NCBI GenBank assembly: GCA_022457155.1
Contig: JAJGOT010000039.1
Span: 1,596,001-1,660,000, forward strand
Source: Cladopsammia gracilis
Taxonomy: Eukaryota; Cnidaria; Anthozoa; Scleractinia; Dendrophylliidae
Reading direction: 5' to 3'
Length of the DNA stretch: 64,000 nt
The stretch's first letter is position 1; each line of letters starts with the position of its first letter. A program made the position numbers and the translations under genes. Positions 11,699-21,603 of this stretch are shown here, in pieces. The notes under the pieces are model-generated. The model did no database searches. It saw only the letters and a program-made list of their open reading frames with translations, and had not been told where the DNA came from.

Positions 11699-13513
11699 TC
11701 TACGGCTTAAAAAAGAAAATGAATAAGGAATAACGGCTTAAAAAGAAAATGAATAATGAATAACTAGGGTTTAATCGGGAATAATGAATTATACAAAGAA
11801 AGAATAGCGTAAAGAAGCGATAGAGATCACGCGCTCGAAACTTGCAATCTTTGTCAAAATCAAATCTTTGATGTCTTTGATGGTTTTAGTGACCTTTCAG
11901 TGCCTTCCAGTCTCAGATTCTAGTCCTTCCGTAGCCGATTTTGTAACTTTTTCCTGATTGGTGCGTGCTTTTTATGTCCATTGTGTTTAGGTCATCACTG
12001 TCTGGTTCATCTCTCTTTGTGACCGATAGTGAGCAGATTCTGTCTGCCTCGAGTAACGTATCGGAGTGTTTTTAGTGTGTCGAAGAGTGTTACACGGTAA
12101 TCGAACAGTAATTCACAAATGGGGAAAAAAAGAAGAAAGATCGCGACAGACGGTACGTTGAATTCAAGTTTGATATCGTAACTGACATTCGATTCGTGTT
12201 TAATTATCCGTTGTTCACTACAGTTCATACGGTCCATACGTTATCAAAATTGCATTCAGATTATTTCCAGGTCACGTTCCCAATCCTGGTCGCCTGAAAG
12301 GTCACAGCGTATAGCTCAAAACGGTCGAAAAGATCGGAAAGGTCGGTCAATTTTAAGTGTTTAAATGTTGATTTATTATAGTTCTCTGTTTAGTCAATTG
12401 TCGACCGGGCTGGCATACATGGTATTACGCGACCGTCTGCGTAGTAGATTTAAAGTGCAAAAAGGCTTACGGTATTTTGAGAAACGAAACGAAACCAAAC
12501 TCAGTCGAACAAATCGTTTTCCTCTGCTCCAAAGAATTCATTTGTATTATATAGATTTGATTTAACACTTTGTGGGATTTGTAATCTTATGGCTGATCTA
12601 CGTTACAATTTTTACAATGCAAAAAACAATTGCTTTTGACTAGGAATATCTCGATGGTAATTGGTTAACACACCCCCCATAGTGTTACATTTCCAGCCCC
12701 GACGTCTCCTTGGAACTTTATGCTGTAAAATTGTTCCCTGGCGTAAAGCTTGTGAATAGGAATGGCAGTATTTAATTCTATTAAAATAACTTTAGACAAA
12801 GTTAATAATTAACACATAATTTGTGGGATGCTATTAGTCGATTTTAGGGATGAGAAGGAAGAGAGATATTTTTGTTCGACTGAAGCATAGTTGTTTTGGA
12901 GAAGGGAAAAAAAATATTGTGACGTGTCTGTTGATTTGCAGTAAAATAGATGCTTATTACAAAATTAGGTCCAGAGATAACTTAATATGACAGGTTTTTT
13001 CTTCGAGATCTCTGGCACTATTAATTTTGCAGCCCTCGAAGCAATGAGCAGACTTTATCCATATCGGCACGTACCATTGTAAAGAGTTACATTTTTCACA
13101 AAGGCTAACACTTTGCTTAACGCAATGCATGTATTCATTGATCTAGGTATTCTAGGATCTGAAAGTTATTTCTGACGTTGTGTTATTTTTTAAAAGCTTA
13201 ATTTAATTTTGAGAAAGTCGATTGACAATATTTACAGATCGGAAAGAATCAGTAAAATATGGTACTTAGGTATTTACCATCAAATCTACCAATAATTTGC
13301 GCTAATATGTTGTATAATATTATTATTTTGTTGAATAACTTTGTTGTTAAAATCCCAGTGTTTTTTAGGTTGTTATAGAGACGAAAGACTCAATCCGATG
13401 ATCGAAAATAAGAATATCAAACAATGTGGTGCTTAGTTATCTACCAATAATTTGCGCAAAGTAAATATGACTATATGGAAAAAGTATGTGTCAAATAAAC
13501 GAATATACAGTTA

Positions 13514-13651
13514 GCCTGCATATAACAGGCGTTATTGGGGCGCTCAAACGGGTTTTAGGTCGTGGGCGCGCAGCGCGAGACACGCACTCGCGCTACGTGC
13601 TCTAGCCCCAAAACCCGCTTGAGCGCCCCCAATAACGCCTGTTATGTAGGC
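13514..13651. mobile_element. 138-bp foldback MITE
   Basis: GCCTGCATATAACAGGCGTTATTGGGG at the left is mirrored by CCCCAATAACGCCTGTTATGTAGGC at the right, with a long GC-rich hairpin between. TA lies at both borders (13512-13513 and 13652-13653). Confidence 0.85.
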
Positions 13652-13658
13652 TAATATA

Positions 13659-13827
13659 CTGACAGTCAACTCTTTCTTAGGCGACCACTCTTAGTGCAAG
13701 AAAAAGTGGTCGCTTAAGAGAGTGGTAGTTCGAGTTGATTGTATTCGTGTAAATAGTTGCTTTACAAAGTGGTCGCTCACGGGAAGTGGTTACTTTAGAG
13801 AGAGGTCGTTAAGAGAGAGTTGACTGT
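13659..13827. mobile_element. About 169-bp MITE with AGTCAACTCT inverted ends
   Basis: Left end CTGACAGTCAACTCT and right end AGAGTTGACTG are inverted, with TA outside each. The interior repeats the word GTGGTCGCTTAAGAGAG in both orientations. It abuts the previous MITE. Confidence 0.7.
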
Positions 13828-14318
13828 ATATCCCGTGCCACGAATAAATCAATAATAAATGCCGGTTGAAATAAACACCGGGTATATTAGGTCTAGTTTT
13901 GAAGAAACGACGGAGCGTATACCGAACAGTTCAACAAACCACTCAGTACAGCATTCGCAATAACGTTTTTGTATCTAAGTTTTTAATAAGAGACGAAGTC
14001 GAGAAGTCGGTGTCATTGTGTCGATGTTTAGTGTACATTTTAGTTCAGTGTACAGTATATAAGAATAAATGCCACGTCTATAAGGCTGAGTTCTAAATAA
14101 ACCCCAGTCCGGAGTTAAATCAATAAATACGGTAATTAGATTGAATATGACGCTGACGGTTTTAAATCATATTTTAATTGAAGTGAAAATCTTCTATTTC
14201 ACAAAAATTGCAAGTTAGAAGCTGCCTAAAAAACTCAAATACGGAATAATGAATAACGAGAAAAATTTAAAAATGAATAATGAATAACCTCAAAAAAAAA
14301 ATGAAAGGAATAATAAGT

Positions 14319-14348
<30 letters not shown>

Positions 14349-14349
<1 letters not shown>

Positions 14350-14393
14350 TATAAGTTGTCAGTTCACTGTGTCTTTCGCTCAGAAGGTGTTGC
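14349..14393 (+). pseudogene. LINE ORF2, 45-bp middle piece
   Basis: Lies between the 2.65-kb insertion and Polinton 1. Its frame encodes 'ISCQFTVSFAQKV', which connects in phase to the zinc-knuckle region ending at 11698 and to the 3' piece at 40478. Confidence 0.75.
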
Positions 14394-14700
14394 AGTAGAT
14401 AGGAAAGGCCGGTTCTGGGACAAAGCAGAAATACGCCCAAAAACATTTCCCCCAAATTCAACACATTCTCACCCATTCCCACCCATTCTAATTACCCTCA
14501 ACCAATGCGTAATTAACCTCAGCAGAAATACGCCCCCATTCAACTCACTCCAACTCCCCTCAACCAATGCGTAATTATCTCTATCTGCAAGACGCCTCCA
14601 TTCAACACATTCCCACTCACCCCCACCCGAAGGTAAACAATTCTCACTCATTCTCACATATTTGAACTTATGCTAAAGAAGGGGTATCACAAGGTTGCAT
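14394..14700 (+). repeat. Polinton 1 left terminal inverted repeat (307 bp)
   Basis: Inverted copy of 40165-40471 with few differences. Internally it has direct repeats of CAACCAATGCGTAATTA and of CAACACATTC/CAACTCACTC words. The stop codon of the first minus-strand gene falls exactly at its inner edge. Confidence 0.95.
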
Positions 14701-15422
14701 TACTCATTCGTTTTTCCCAGTGGGAAGGAGAAATTAACAACTTGGTCTTCAACATCAAATTTGAAACACACACGTTCTGTTCCTTTTTGAATCCGAAATG
14801 TTTCTGGTAGTGACCAGCTTTTCATTTTCAACAATTTTTTTACCGACACAACTGCAAAAGGAGTTTCACCTTTTCCAATCTGAAATGAACAGAATTTGCT
14901 TTTTTCAACAAAGAAACGAACTTTTTCCCCATCGTGAAAGATTTCCACTACTTGCGATGGTTCAATCACTGGAAGCAAGAAATGGCAAACTTTTGATGTC
15001 ACTTTCACCTCTTCCAAACTTTCTTTCGGTTTTTCCATTTCATGCATGTTGTGACTCAGTATTAAGATTGAGAAAGGACCTTGAAAGAATCTCACGGTGT
15101 TGATCAATGAATCCTGTTTTTCAATCTCCATTCTTTCCAATCTTTTCACGGGGAATTTGGGAATTAAGGTCAAACATGGCTCATGAAATTCCAAGTCGGC
15201 AAATGTTGATTTGGGAAAAAAGACTGACATGGAAAAATCATCTTCATCTTTCTGAAACATCAAGCATCCTTTTTCACTTATTGACAGTTTTGCTGACCCA
15301 AAGTTTCTGAAGAAAGAAATCAAAGCTTGTGTGAATTTTTTGCTGGAAAATGTGGCGGAGGATAACATTTTCTTGAAAAAGAAATCTTTCATTTCAAAAT
15401 AGATGCGGATGAAAGTGACCAT
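14700..15422 (-). CDS. 240-residue protein, possible sliding-clamp (PCNA-like) fold
   Basis: The frame is intact and ends at the inner edge of the terminal repeat. I do not recognise a signature motif. The length, the alternation of short amphipathic strands, the early 'FTQALISFF' helix followed by 'AKLSISEKGCLMFQKD', and a second half opening with 'VSVKKLLKM' and closing with 'VVNFSFPLG' suggest a two-domain clamp-like protein. A replication clamp beside a polymerase-bearing element would make sense. This rests on pattern only. Other possibilities are an unrelated beta-rich virion protein or an orphan. In-frame ATGs also occur 11 and 19 codons in and may be the true start. Confidence 0.4.
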   Translation of the reverse strand: MVTFIRIYFEMKDFFFKKMLSSATFSSKKFTQALISFFRNFGSAKLSISEKGCLMFQKDEDDFSMSVFFPKSTFADLEFHEPCLTLIPKFPVKRLERMEIEKQDSLINTVRFFQGPFSILILSHNMHEMEKPKESLEEVKVTSKVCHFLLPVIEPSQVVEIFHDGEKVRFFVEKSKFCSFQIGKGETPFAVVSVKKLLKMKSWSLPETFRIQKGTERVCFKFDVEDQVVNFSFPLGKTNE

Positions 15423-15515
15423 GAAAATTGTCTTACTTGCTCAGAGGAAGAAGAAAGGAGCGACGATGAAACCCCAACAACATCTGACGAGGAATTTATT
15501 GTCTCTGATTCGGAG

Positions 15516-15692
15516 ATGGAGGAGCGAAGCGAAGCTGAGCGAAGCGAAGACGCAATAGAACTCCTCTATGAATCATTCATCAATCTCCAAGAGGAACACA
15601 AGATTTTCAAAAATGAACTCAAAAAGCAAAGTTGCCTCCTCTGGGAAATCCACCGGGAATTAAAAGAAAGCAAAGCGAAGCGAACGAAGTGA
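15516..15692 (+). CDS. Small acidic coiled-coil ORF, 58 codons from ATG
   Basis: Open from 15366 without an upstream ATG; the first ATG in frame is 15516. The region before it is strongly acidic (runs of E, D and S), and the rest ('ELLYESFINLQEEHKIFKNE') is a likely coiled coil. Two GCGAAGC-type repeat clusters fall inside the frame and are read as 'RSEAERSE' and 'SKAKRTK'. It could be the 3' exon of a longer gene or a relic. No function can be assigned. Confidence 0.35.
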   Translation: MEERSEAERSEDAIELLYESFINLQEEHKIFKNELKKQSCLLWEIHRELKESKAKRTK

Positions 15693-15847
15693 GCCGCGCG
15701 AAGCTGAGCGAGGCGAAGCGGTGTTTTGAAATAACAGTCTTTATGAATATGAATGTTTTACATTCATATTCAAATAACCGCTTATTACCACCCACAACAA
15801 GTCATTCATTTCATTTAACTTCATTTTTTATTTACAATGATGATACA

Positions 15848-16112
15848 AAAAGTGCCACGCTGTGGCACTAATAAATATTCACAAAAAGTGCTACGCTGTT
15901 GCACTAACAAAAAAAGTGCCACGCTGTGGCACTAATAAATATTCACAAAAAGTGCCACGCTGTGGCACTAATAAATATTCACGAAAAGTGCTACGCTGTT
16001 GCACTAATAAATAATTCACAAAAAAGTGCCACGCTGTGGCACTAATAAATATTCACAAAAAGTGCTACGCTGTTGCACTAACAAAAAAAGTGCCACGCTG
16101 TTTCAAAAAGTA
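15848..16112. repeat. Tandem array of eight palindromic hairpin units
   Basis: Eight copies of a 26-37-bp unit. The core AGTGCCACGCTGTGGCACT is a perfect hairpin (8-bp stem, GCT loop). A variant core AGTGCTACGCTGTTGCACT alternates with it and weakens the inner stem. Units are joined by AATAAATATTCACAAAA or by AACAAAAAA. The last copy is truncated (16089-16110). The array sits between the small plus-strand frame and the minus-strand integrase, so it could serve as a two-way transcript end or a replication or recombination structure. Confidence 0.9.
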
Positions 16113-16520
16113 GGTTCTTCTTCACAGATGTTTTTTATAATCTTTAAATTTGTCTTAAAAGTGCAAATTGGCACGACAATTTAGGATACATTTCAAATAG
16201 CGAAGAGAGTGAAATTAAAAAATATACATTGAATCCGCAGGACTCGTGTACTACCTTGTGTCGAGAGACAGAGCGAGTTTGAGTAAACTCCCTTGCTTTG
16301 CCTTCTTCTTACTTGTTCTTGTCAAAGCATTTTTTGTAAAATCTGGATGTTTTGTACCAAGTTCGCGAAAACGTCTTTTAACATCTGCTCACTGCTTTCT
16401 CATGAAGATGATCGCGCAGTGTTTGCGTTTATATAGTGTGAATTGCATCATCTTTATTTTAACTCAAACTTCCTGTGTTCCAGTGTTCACGCGTTTTTTA
16501 TCACATGTGATCATAATGTC
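16113..16520. other. No gene recognised
   Basis: Sequence between the hairpin array and the integrase stop. Open frames on the plus strand here show no domain and overlap the 3' flank of the integrase gene. Confidence 0.4.
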
Positions 16521-17507
16521 TCAGAGATTTTGAACATCGCTCAATGGAACCCAAGAATTAAATTTATCAGGGTAGCTTTTCCATTTTACAAGCCCGAGTT
16601 TTCGCTTATTATCACGGCGAATAACCTTTTCAATGCGAAATATATCTTGCGTTGTCTTTTGAACTTCCTGTTCATAGAAGCTTCCTTTGATTGGTTCTCC
16701 CAACAAATCAACTAAGCGGTATGTCACAGGGTTTGTGTTTAAAATCTCATCAATAACAAATATCTCCTCTGTCCAGTTCGGCGTGAAACCTTTGTCAAAT
16801 ATTTGTCGTTTAAACTTTGAAATTCGGACTCTGTCGCCAACGTTGAATTTTGCTGGGTTGTGTTTAGCATAAATCATGTCTCCGTATAAATTAGCGAACA
16901 CCTGTCTCTCATTTTTCTGTTTGCTCGCCTCTGCGGGGCTCATCCGAATGCTCGAATGAAAACGATGATTATATTGATCCACTAACCTGCCCAGTTGGTC
17001 CCAGTATATTGTATTATTGTTAGCAGAAAACATCTTAAAGAGTTTCTCCTTAATCGTCTTGTTCCAGCGCTCGACAACCGATGATTTTTCTTGATTTTCT
17101 GTTGCATACAATTTTATCCCATTCAAGTCAAGGAGATCTTTCATAGTTCCATTGAAAAACTCACTTCCTTTGTCTGTCCAAAGCATTTTCGGTTTTCGCT
17201 TCGTAAATATATCTTTAAAAGCATCGGCGACTGATTGACCTCGCTTGTCTTTCAGGGGGGAAATCCAACCATATTTTGAGAAGACATCGATCACCATCAG
17301 GAGATATTTAATTCCTTTGTTCCACCTCGAATATTTTCCCATCTCGACTAAATCAGCCGCCCAGATGTTGTCAATCCCATATGAAATGACTCGACGCTTT
17401 GGAAAGCGCCGCCTTATTGGCTGGTGAAGTTCGTTTGCCAGATTTTGAGTCCAAACCGCCCCGGCGGTTTGTGTCCAGCCTTCACTCAAAATCTTTTCCC
17501 AAACCAA
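16521..17507 (-). CDS. Polinton integrase (retroviral-type DDE) with C-terminal chromodomain
   Basis: The catalytic triad is visible: Asp in 'WAADLVEMGKYS', Asp in 'MLWTDKGSEFF', and Glu in 'SSVVERWNK' 34 residues later. A C-terminal segment ending 'LVKWKSYPDKFNSWVP' is a chromodomain, which in such integrases can steer insertion to chromatin marks. The enzyme joins element ends to host DNA and makes the 6-bp duplication seen at the borders. No ATG opens the frame; the upstream end overlaps the PLA2-like gene in another phase, so the integrase may once have been continuous with it or started inside it. The N-terminal zinc-binding region of full-length relatives is absent. Otherwise the frame is unbroken. 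Confidence 0.92.
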   Translation of the reverse strand: MVWEKILSEGWTQTAGAVWTQNLANELHQPIRRRFPKRRVISYGIDNIWAADLVEMGKYSRWNKGIKYLLMVIDVFSKYGWISPLKDKRGQSVADAFKDIFTKRKPKMLWTDKGSEFFNGTMKDLLDLNGIKLYATENQEKSSVVERWNKTIKEKLFKMFSANNNTIYWDQLGRLVDQYNHRFHSSIRMSPAEASKQKNERQVFANLYGDMIYAKHNPAKFNVGDRVRISKFKRQIFDKGFTPNWTEEIFVIDEILNTNPVTYRLVDLLGEPIKGSFYEQEVQKTTQDIFRIEKVIRRDNKRKLGLVKWKSYPDKFNSWVPLSDVQNL

Positions 17508-18286
17508 GTTTCTGTTTTACATCAATGGTATTTCGCGCCAAAGCATGACCCCACTGTCTTTCTTTCCATGGAATCGCATCCAAAGCGGCAACCATTTTCC
17601 TGTCTGCTTTATTTTTACATTGACGCGGGTTTGTCTCGGCTCCGCCTCGGCTCGCTTCGCTCGCTTTCTTTGCGCAGACTGAATAATCCACATCGTGCTG
17701 CATAGCAACTGCATCTGTTTTTTCCCGTGGGCTGTTGATAAATTTGGAGGATTTCTCCCGTGTTTTCATTGAATCGGACTTGCTTATCTAGCGGGTTTCC
17801 GGGTCCTGTGAAATTGTGCCCTGGGAGCGTGAAGCCTTTCTTTGGTCTTGGCAGTTTCATTATTAAAGAATGTACATCCAACCCACTCCCATCCAAATCT
17901 TTTCTATCTGTTTTATACTTTCTATTTGGTCTAATCGCCGTGCTCAGTTGATTCCGCATATCGGAAGAGGTTTTGGCAAGAAATGGTTTTGCTTTGTCAA
18001 GTGCGAAATCCAATGCTTTTTTCTGAGCCTTTTTGTTTCGCAACAATTCACTGGCTCCATAGCGGCCCATTTCAACTGTCTTTTTCCCGAGCCAGGGAAG
18101 AGCATGCGCACGTTCACCAAAGCCAGCTCCGCTGGCCGGCCGCTTTGCGGCTTTGCCCCCACCTTGTGAGGGCTGAATTAGTTTCCCTTCACAAATCTTG
18201 TCTTTTTTATTCCACAGGAAGCGCAATGGCAAAACCACATCTTTCTTCCATTTTTTGCGGTTATATATCCTGATGGATTCACGCAT
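17482..18286 (-). pseudogene. Phospholipase A2-like (parvovirus VP1-type) protein, one frameshift
   Basis: From the ATG at 18284-18286 the frame encodes a basic N-terminus, then the calcium-loop motif 'LPGHNFTGPGNPLD' near residue 150. After a run of six A (17717-17722 on the minus strand) the domain continues one base out of phase with the catalytic 'AVAMQHDVDYSVC' and Lys-rich helices to 17482. G-P-G-N plus H-D-x-x-Y is the signature of viral capsid PLA2, thought to open endosomal membranes. The split is a one-base length change in a homopolymer. The region between 'DYSVC' and the downstream helix contains the GCGAAGC-type repeat. The 3' end overlaps the integrase frame. Confidence 0.85.
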
Positions 18287-18326
18287 TCAGTTTGTTTTTT
18301 CTCCTTCACACAATATGACTTCATTT

Positions 18327-18766
18327 TCAATCGAAATATTCTTTTATGAATCTTTCATTAAACATGGAATCAGTCAGACTGAGAGGCTTGAGAATATCAT
18401 AATAATCTTTTCCCATTGCCCATTGATGGAGGAAATACAAGCAATAATACCCGCAAAGGACACTGTTGATGTTTTGATACTGACTGCTGTTCCAGATCAC
18501 CCGTTTTGAGCTTCTGAATTATTGGGGATAACCCATCCCAAAACTATCAAAATAACACGTGAATTTCCCGTCATGTGAAGGCGCGCAACAAACCCAATGG
18601 GTTCCTGCATTTTCAAGCGAATCAAGATTGATGATGCATGGACTGTGCTTTTTGGGCATGAATTCATCCCTTGCAAAGATGCCTTTGAAATTTGGAATTT
18701 TCAGATAGTCTATCCACTTCATTAAATCAACATTGGTCAGAGGTTTATTCACGAATTTGGGTTTCA
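18327..18766 (-). pseudogene. Adenain-like cysteine protease, broken by an in-frame stop
   Basis: 'VDLMKWIDYLKIPNFKG' opens the domain. The catalytic His is in 'GTHWVCCAP', Asp in 'CYFDSFGMG', and Cys in 'NSVLCGYYCLYFL'. A TAA at 18519-18521 falls between Asp and Cys. Just after it, a neighbouring frame looks more natural for about 12 codons, so the scar may be two opposing one-base shifts rather than a point mutation. Such proteases mature capsid proteins. No ATG is seen at the start; the beginning overlaps the end of the upstream capsid gene at a TTGTGA. Confidence 0.85.
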
Positions 18767-19622
18767 CAATATTGCCCCGAGAATTGGAATGTTGTTGAAT
18801 GGGCTGTTCGTCCCTAACAGAAGTCCTTTGCCCTTTTTTGATTTTTTTTACCCATCCCAACAGGGTTTCGTCCCCAGCTGCCAATAAATGGGGGTGGGGG
18901 CTCCCAACGGGCTCCCAATCTTGGAGCACCTTTTCCTTTTGGCCGACCTACTCTAGGTGCTCCCTCTTCTTTCAGTCGAGGTCGCGGCTGCGCCGCTCCC
19001 ATCCCAAACATCTTTGTCACCGCTTCAAGTGCCAACGGAATTCCAATGGATGCCAGCACAGTTCCCAACAATCCCCCAGATTGTTTTGCTGATGGTTTTA
19101 TCACTAATCGACCTCCTGATTTAAGGGCATTCAAAATTTCCTGTTTCTGTTTATTTGTCAACAAATGTTTATTGTCAATCAGTTTTTGAATCTTATCTTG
19201 GGGGATGAGAAATCCACCCACCTGACCTTCTCCTTTCAGTGCTCCCTTCCCACTTATCTTTTTAACGACCTGACTCGCTCCTTCACTTGCCAGCCCAGCA
19301 AGAGCTGATAACCCAAGTGTTTTAGCCAGTTTGGGTGCCAGTGAACGAGCTAATGGAATAACAGCAGAAAATAAACTGCCACCTTGCCTCATCACTTTTC
19401 TTGTTTGTGTTTTAGATATTTTGATCTCAACTCCGTTTCCAAGGGATGCCGCTTTATTGATTCTTTTAATTTGATTGGTTGTAAGCAATAATTCATCATT
19501 TCCTCTTGTTTGATTGCCATTTAATCTAAGCGTGATAGGGCTGTTTGTTTTATATGTTCTTGTAAGCTTGTTTTTTTTTGCCCTTCGGATAAATTTCCTT
19601 TATATGGATGATATGTTGTCAT
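18764..19622 (-). pseudogene. Polinton minor capsid/cargo protein (hydrophobic, basic), frameshifted
   Basis: An ATG at 19620-19622 begins 'MTTYHPYKGNLSEGQKK'. The phase shifts at a nine-A run near 19575. The long middle frame holds 'LLTTNQIKRINKAASL', then a membrane-active-looking stretch 'LAPKLAKTLGLSALAGLASE', and a second hydrophobic stretch 'LLGTVLASIGIPLALEAV' near 19050. A further shift near 18840-18900 is needed to reach the natural end, read in a third frame as 'KGKGLLLGTNSPF' and stopping at 18764-18766. The layout recalls adenovirus protein VI/X-type minor capsid proteins. It lies directly upstream of the protease, which could process it. Confidence 0.7.
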
Positions 19623-19676
19623 TTTAAATGATAACATATGTTTTCTTCGCTTCGCTCAGCTCGCTGCGCTCGCAGA

Positions 19677-20965
19677 TCACACGATAACTAATTCATTTCC
19701 AATTTTATCAATTTTCACCATTTCTTCATAAAGAACTATCGCATGTACATTGAAGTTGGCGGCTGCATCTGCGTTCGATCGGAACCTGAATATCAACTGT
19801 TTGGGATCTCTTGTTGGTTTTTCAGTTTGATAAGTCAGATCGAAATAGATCAACGGGAAAAGAGAATTGAAATTGGCCAGATTCAATTGTGTTCCAGTGT
19901 TGTAGTCATTTTTCCTCATTGCATAAGCCATGACATCCTCGAATATTCTTACTTTGCTTTCACTGTCATACTTTGTTTCCGGGTAGAAAACTCCGTTTCC
20001 ATACTCTAATCGACAGTTCAACAAGGATGAGTTTGCATCTGCCGCATTCAGCTTGAAAGTGTCCATAAGATAAGGGCAGTCTTCTGCAGGGTCATTATTG
20101 GGTGGGCCTGTTCTTTGCAAATAAATGAAAATATGCCTCACATTGTCAATGGATGCAGATATCTGGAAGAAAATCCTGATGACCGCGTTGGAGCTGATTG
20201 TTGATACATTTCCCTCAGATATTTCCATTGCGTTTCTTTCAGGAATGCGCTGACAAATTTGTCATAACCCGAATCTTTGGGTGTCAGTCTAGGAACCCAA
20301 AGCAAGAACCGGTTCACAACAACTCTTTCAGCATCAACTCCATTAGCCATATGAATTAATTCCCCATCATCATTAAGGGTAATCTCAAATTGCAGCTGCA
20401 TAGGCACAAGCATCTTATCTTCCAACTCTTCGAAAAAGGAAAAACGATTCAGAGGAATGATCGTGTTAATGTTCTTTGCACCTCCGTTTCCATCGTTTTG
20501 AACTGCTTGAGATTGCAACCGCCGAGCTTCAAATCCTGCATTAGTATTAGCTGTTGTTGCATCAGTATCCAAATACCAGAAACTGTTCTTAGCTACTGAT
20601 CTACTGAAGTCATCGGAGTATTCTAACAAATTCTTTGCGAAACAGACTTTATGCAGATTATCAGTATCATAAACAATCTTTCCTGCAGATCGGATCATCA
20701 TGTGCTTAATCAGGGAATGAGCCCCATTTATAACGGTGATTCTATCAGCTGCCCTATATCCAGCACCATCTGCTAATTTCTGGAGTTGAAATTGCACCTC
20801 GAAATAAGCATTGTACCAATCATAGAATGCGGATCGGTCATTAATTGCGAATTTATAACCATTCTTCGTTTGATGTTGCCCATTAGCTGGAGCTCTGATT
20901 GTGTCATCCAGCTGGACGCGCGTCAATTCATTTCTTTGCAAATATTCGCTCGATCTAAAAGCCAT
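19677..20965 (-). pseudogene. Major capsid protein, double jelly-roll, one frameshift
   Basis: The ATG at 20965 starts a 275-residue frame beginning 'MAFRSSEYLQRNELTR'. The phase shifts by one base near 20215 ('FLKETQWKYL' continuing as 'SEGNVSTISSNAVIRIFF') and runs to 19677. Total length is about 425 residues. Beta-rich sequence, position beside the penton and protease genes, and resemblance to the animal 'F54H12.2-like' family (as I recognise it) identify the Polinton hexon-type capsid protein. It would form trimeric capsomers. This copy is inactive if the shift is real. Confidence 0.85.
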
Positions 20966-20997
20966 TTTATATTAGTTTTTTCTTTTTCGGATGCCCT

Positions 20998-21382
20998 CTA
21001 TCGAGGTCGCTTCGCTCCCTGCCCAGAGATTAATCTGTTCAATATAGCATCAGAACTTTCTCCGTTTCTGGAAGCAGGGGCACGCGTTGGTGGTTTCGCG
21101 TGGCTCACTTCGTTCGCTTCGCTCAGCTTCCCCTTTCTCATATTCCCTAGTTTTTTTCATTAACAAATCACCAGATTTTTCAACTGCTTTTTTGCCCAGT
21201 TTTTCTCCAGCGTGAGAAACAGCTGAGGTCAATGCAAGGTTTTGCAACTTTGTTGAAAACGACTGACATAACCGTCCTCATTGGCTTAAAAATATTATCC
21301 ACAATGACACCTGTTCCTTTGTGTCGATAAACAAACCGCCCGCTTCGGGGGTGGAAGAAGCGACGGAATTCATATGATTTCA
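20998..21382 (-). pseudogene. Small minor-virion protein cut from its start codon by the Penelope insertion
   Basis: 'RRFFHPRSGRFVYRHKGTGV' begins the gene, followed by 'SHAGEKLGKKAVEKSGDL' in another phase and 'SSDAILNRLISGQGAKRPR' before TAG at 20998-21000. Frame changes lie near 21220 and 21090. The original ATG remains on the far side of the 5.4-kb insertion (26781-26783), where it overlaps the penton stop codon as ATGA. A block of GCGAAGC-type repeats is read here as 'AERSERSEPRE'. The function is unknown; the gene's place among capsid genes suggests a small virion component. Confidence 0.7.
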
Positions 21383-21466
21383 ATAAACTGGAAAGGAGTT
21401 GACACTGGCTTGAATAAAAAACGTAAAAGCTGCTAAGAACTAAAACGTTTTCTGTTTGTAAAAATA

Positions 21467-21501
21467 GACGTTTCGACTACAAAAACTCGAGTCTTCATCA
21501 G
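21467..21501 (-). ncRNA. Hammerhead ribozyme core in the Penelope LTR, copy 1
   Basis: On the minus strand: CTGATGA, then an 11-nt loop closed by a GACT/AGTC stem, then GAAAC followed by GTC. CUGAUGA + stem II + GAAA + NUH is the hammerhead core, known in Penelope-like elements as a minimal form. Stem I pairing is weak here, so self-cleavage is not certain. Confidence 0.7.
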
Positions 21502-21603
21502 TGATGACAATTAACACATAACATGCAAATATATATAGTCTACAAATTATGCAGATATGCTGGTATATTGGCACCATGGCGACGTGACGACTTGAGAACT
21601 CAA

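Larger units (their letters stand above)
11699..14348. mobile_element. Unclassified 2.65-kb insertion in the LINE, flanked by TTATAA
   Basis: LINE coding sequence stops at 11698 and resumes at 14349. TTATAA is present at both edges (11693-11698 and 14349-14354), and the LINE codon phase agrees on both sides of it, which marks it as a 6-bp target duplication. Both ends carry the same-orientation word AAAATGAATAATGAATAAC (about 11745 and 14270). No inverted ends, poly-A tail or recognisable protein are seen; short open frames at 12007-12237, 12365-12565 and 13899-14096 match nothing I know. Two MITEs lie inside (13514-13651, 13659-13827). Confidence 0.6.

Noticed and set aside
15848..16112. Array considered as CRISPR
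   Set aside because: Units are contiguous with constant linkers and no variable spacers, and the setting is a eukaryotic mobile element.
17715..17724. Programmed -1 frameshift at A-AAA-AAC in the PLA2-like gene
   Set aside because: The heptamer is in the right phase for a -1 shift, but the rest of the domain lies in the +1 phase, so a -1 shift would not join them. A one-base length change in the A6 run is simpler.
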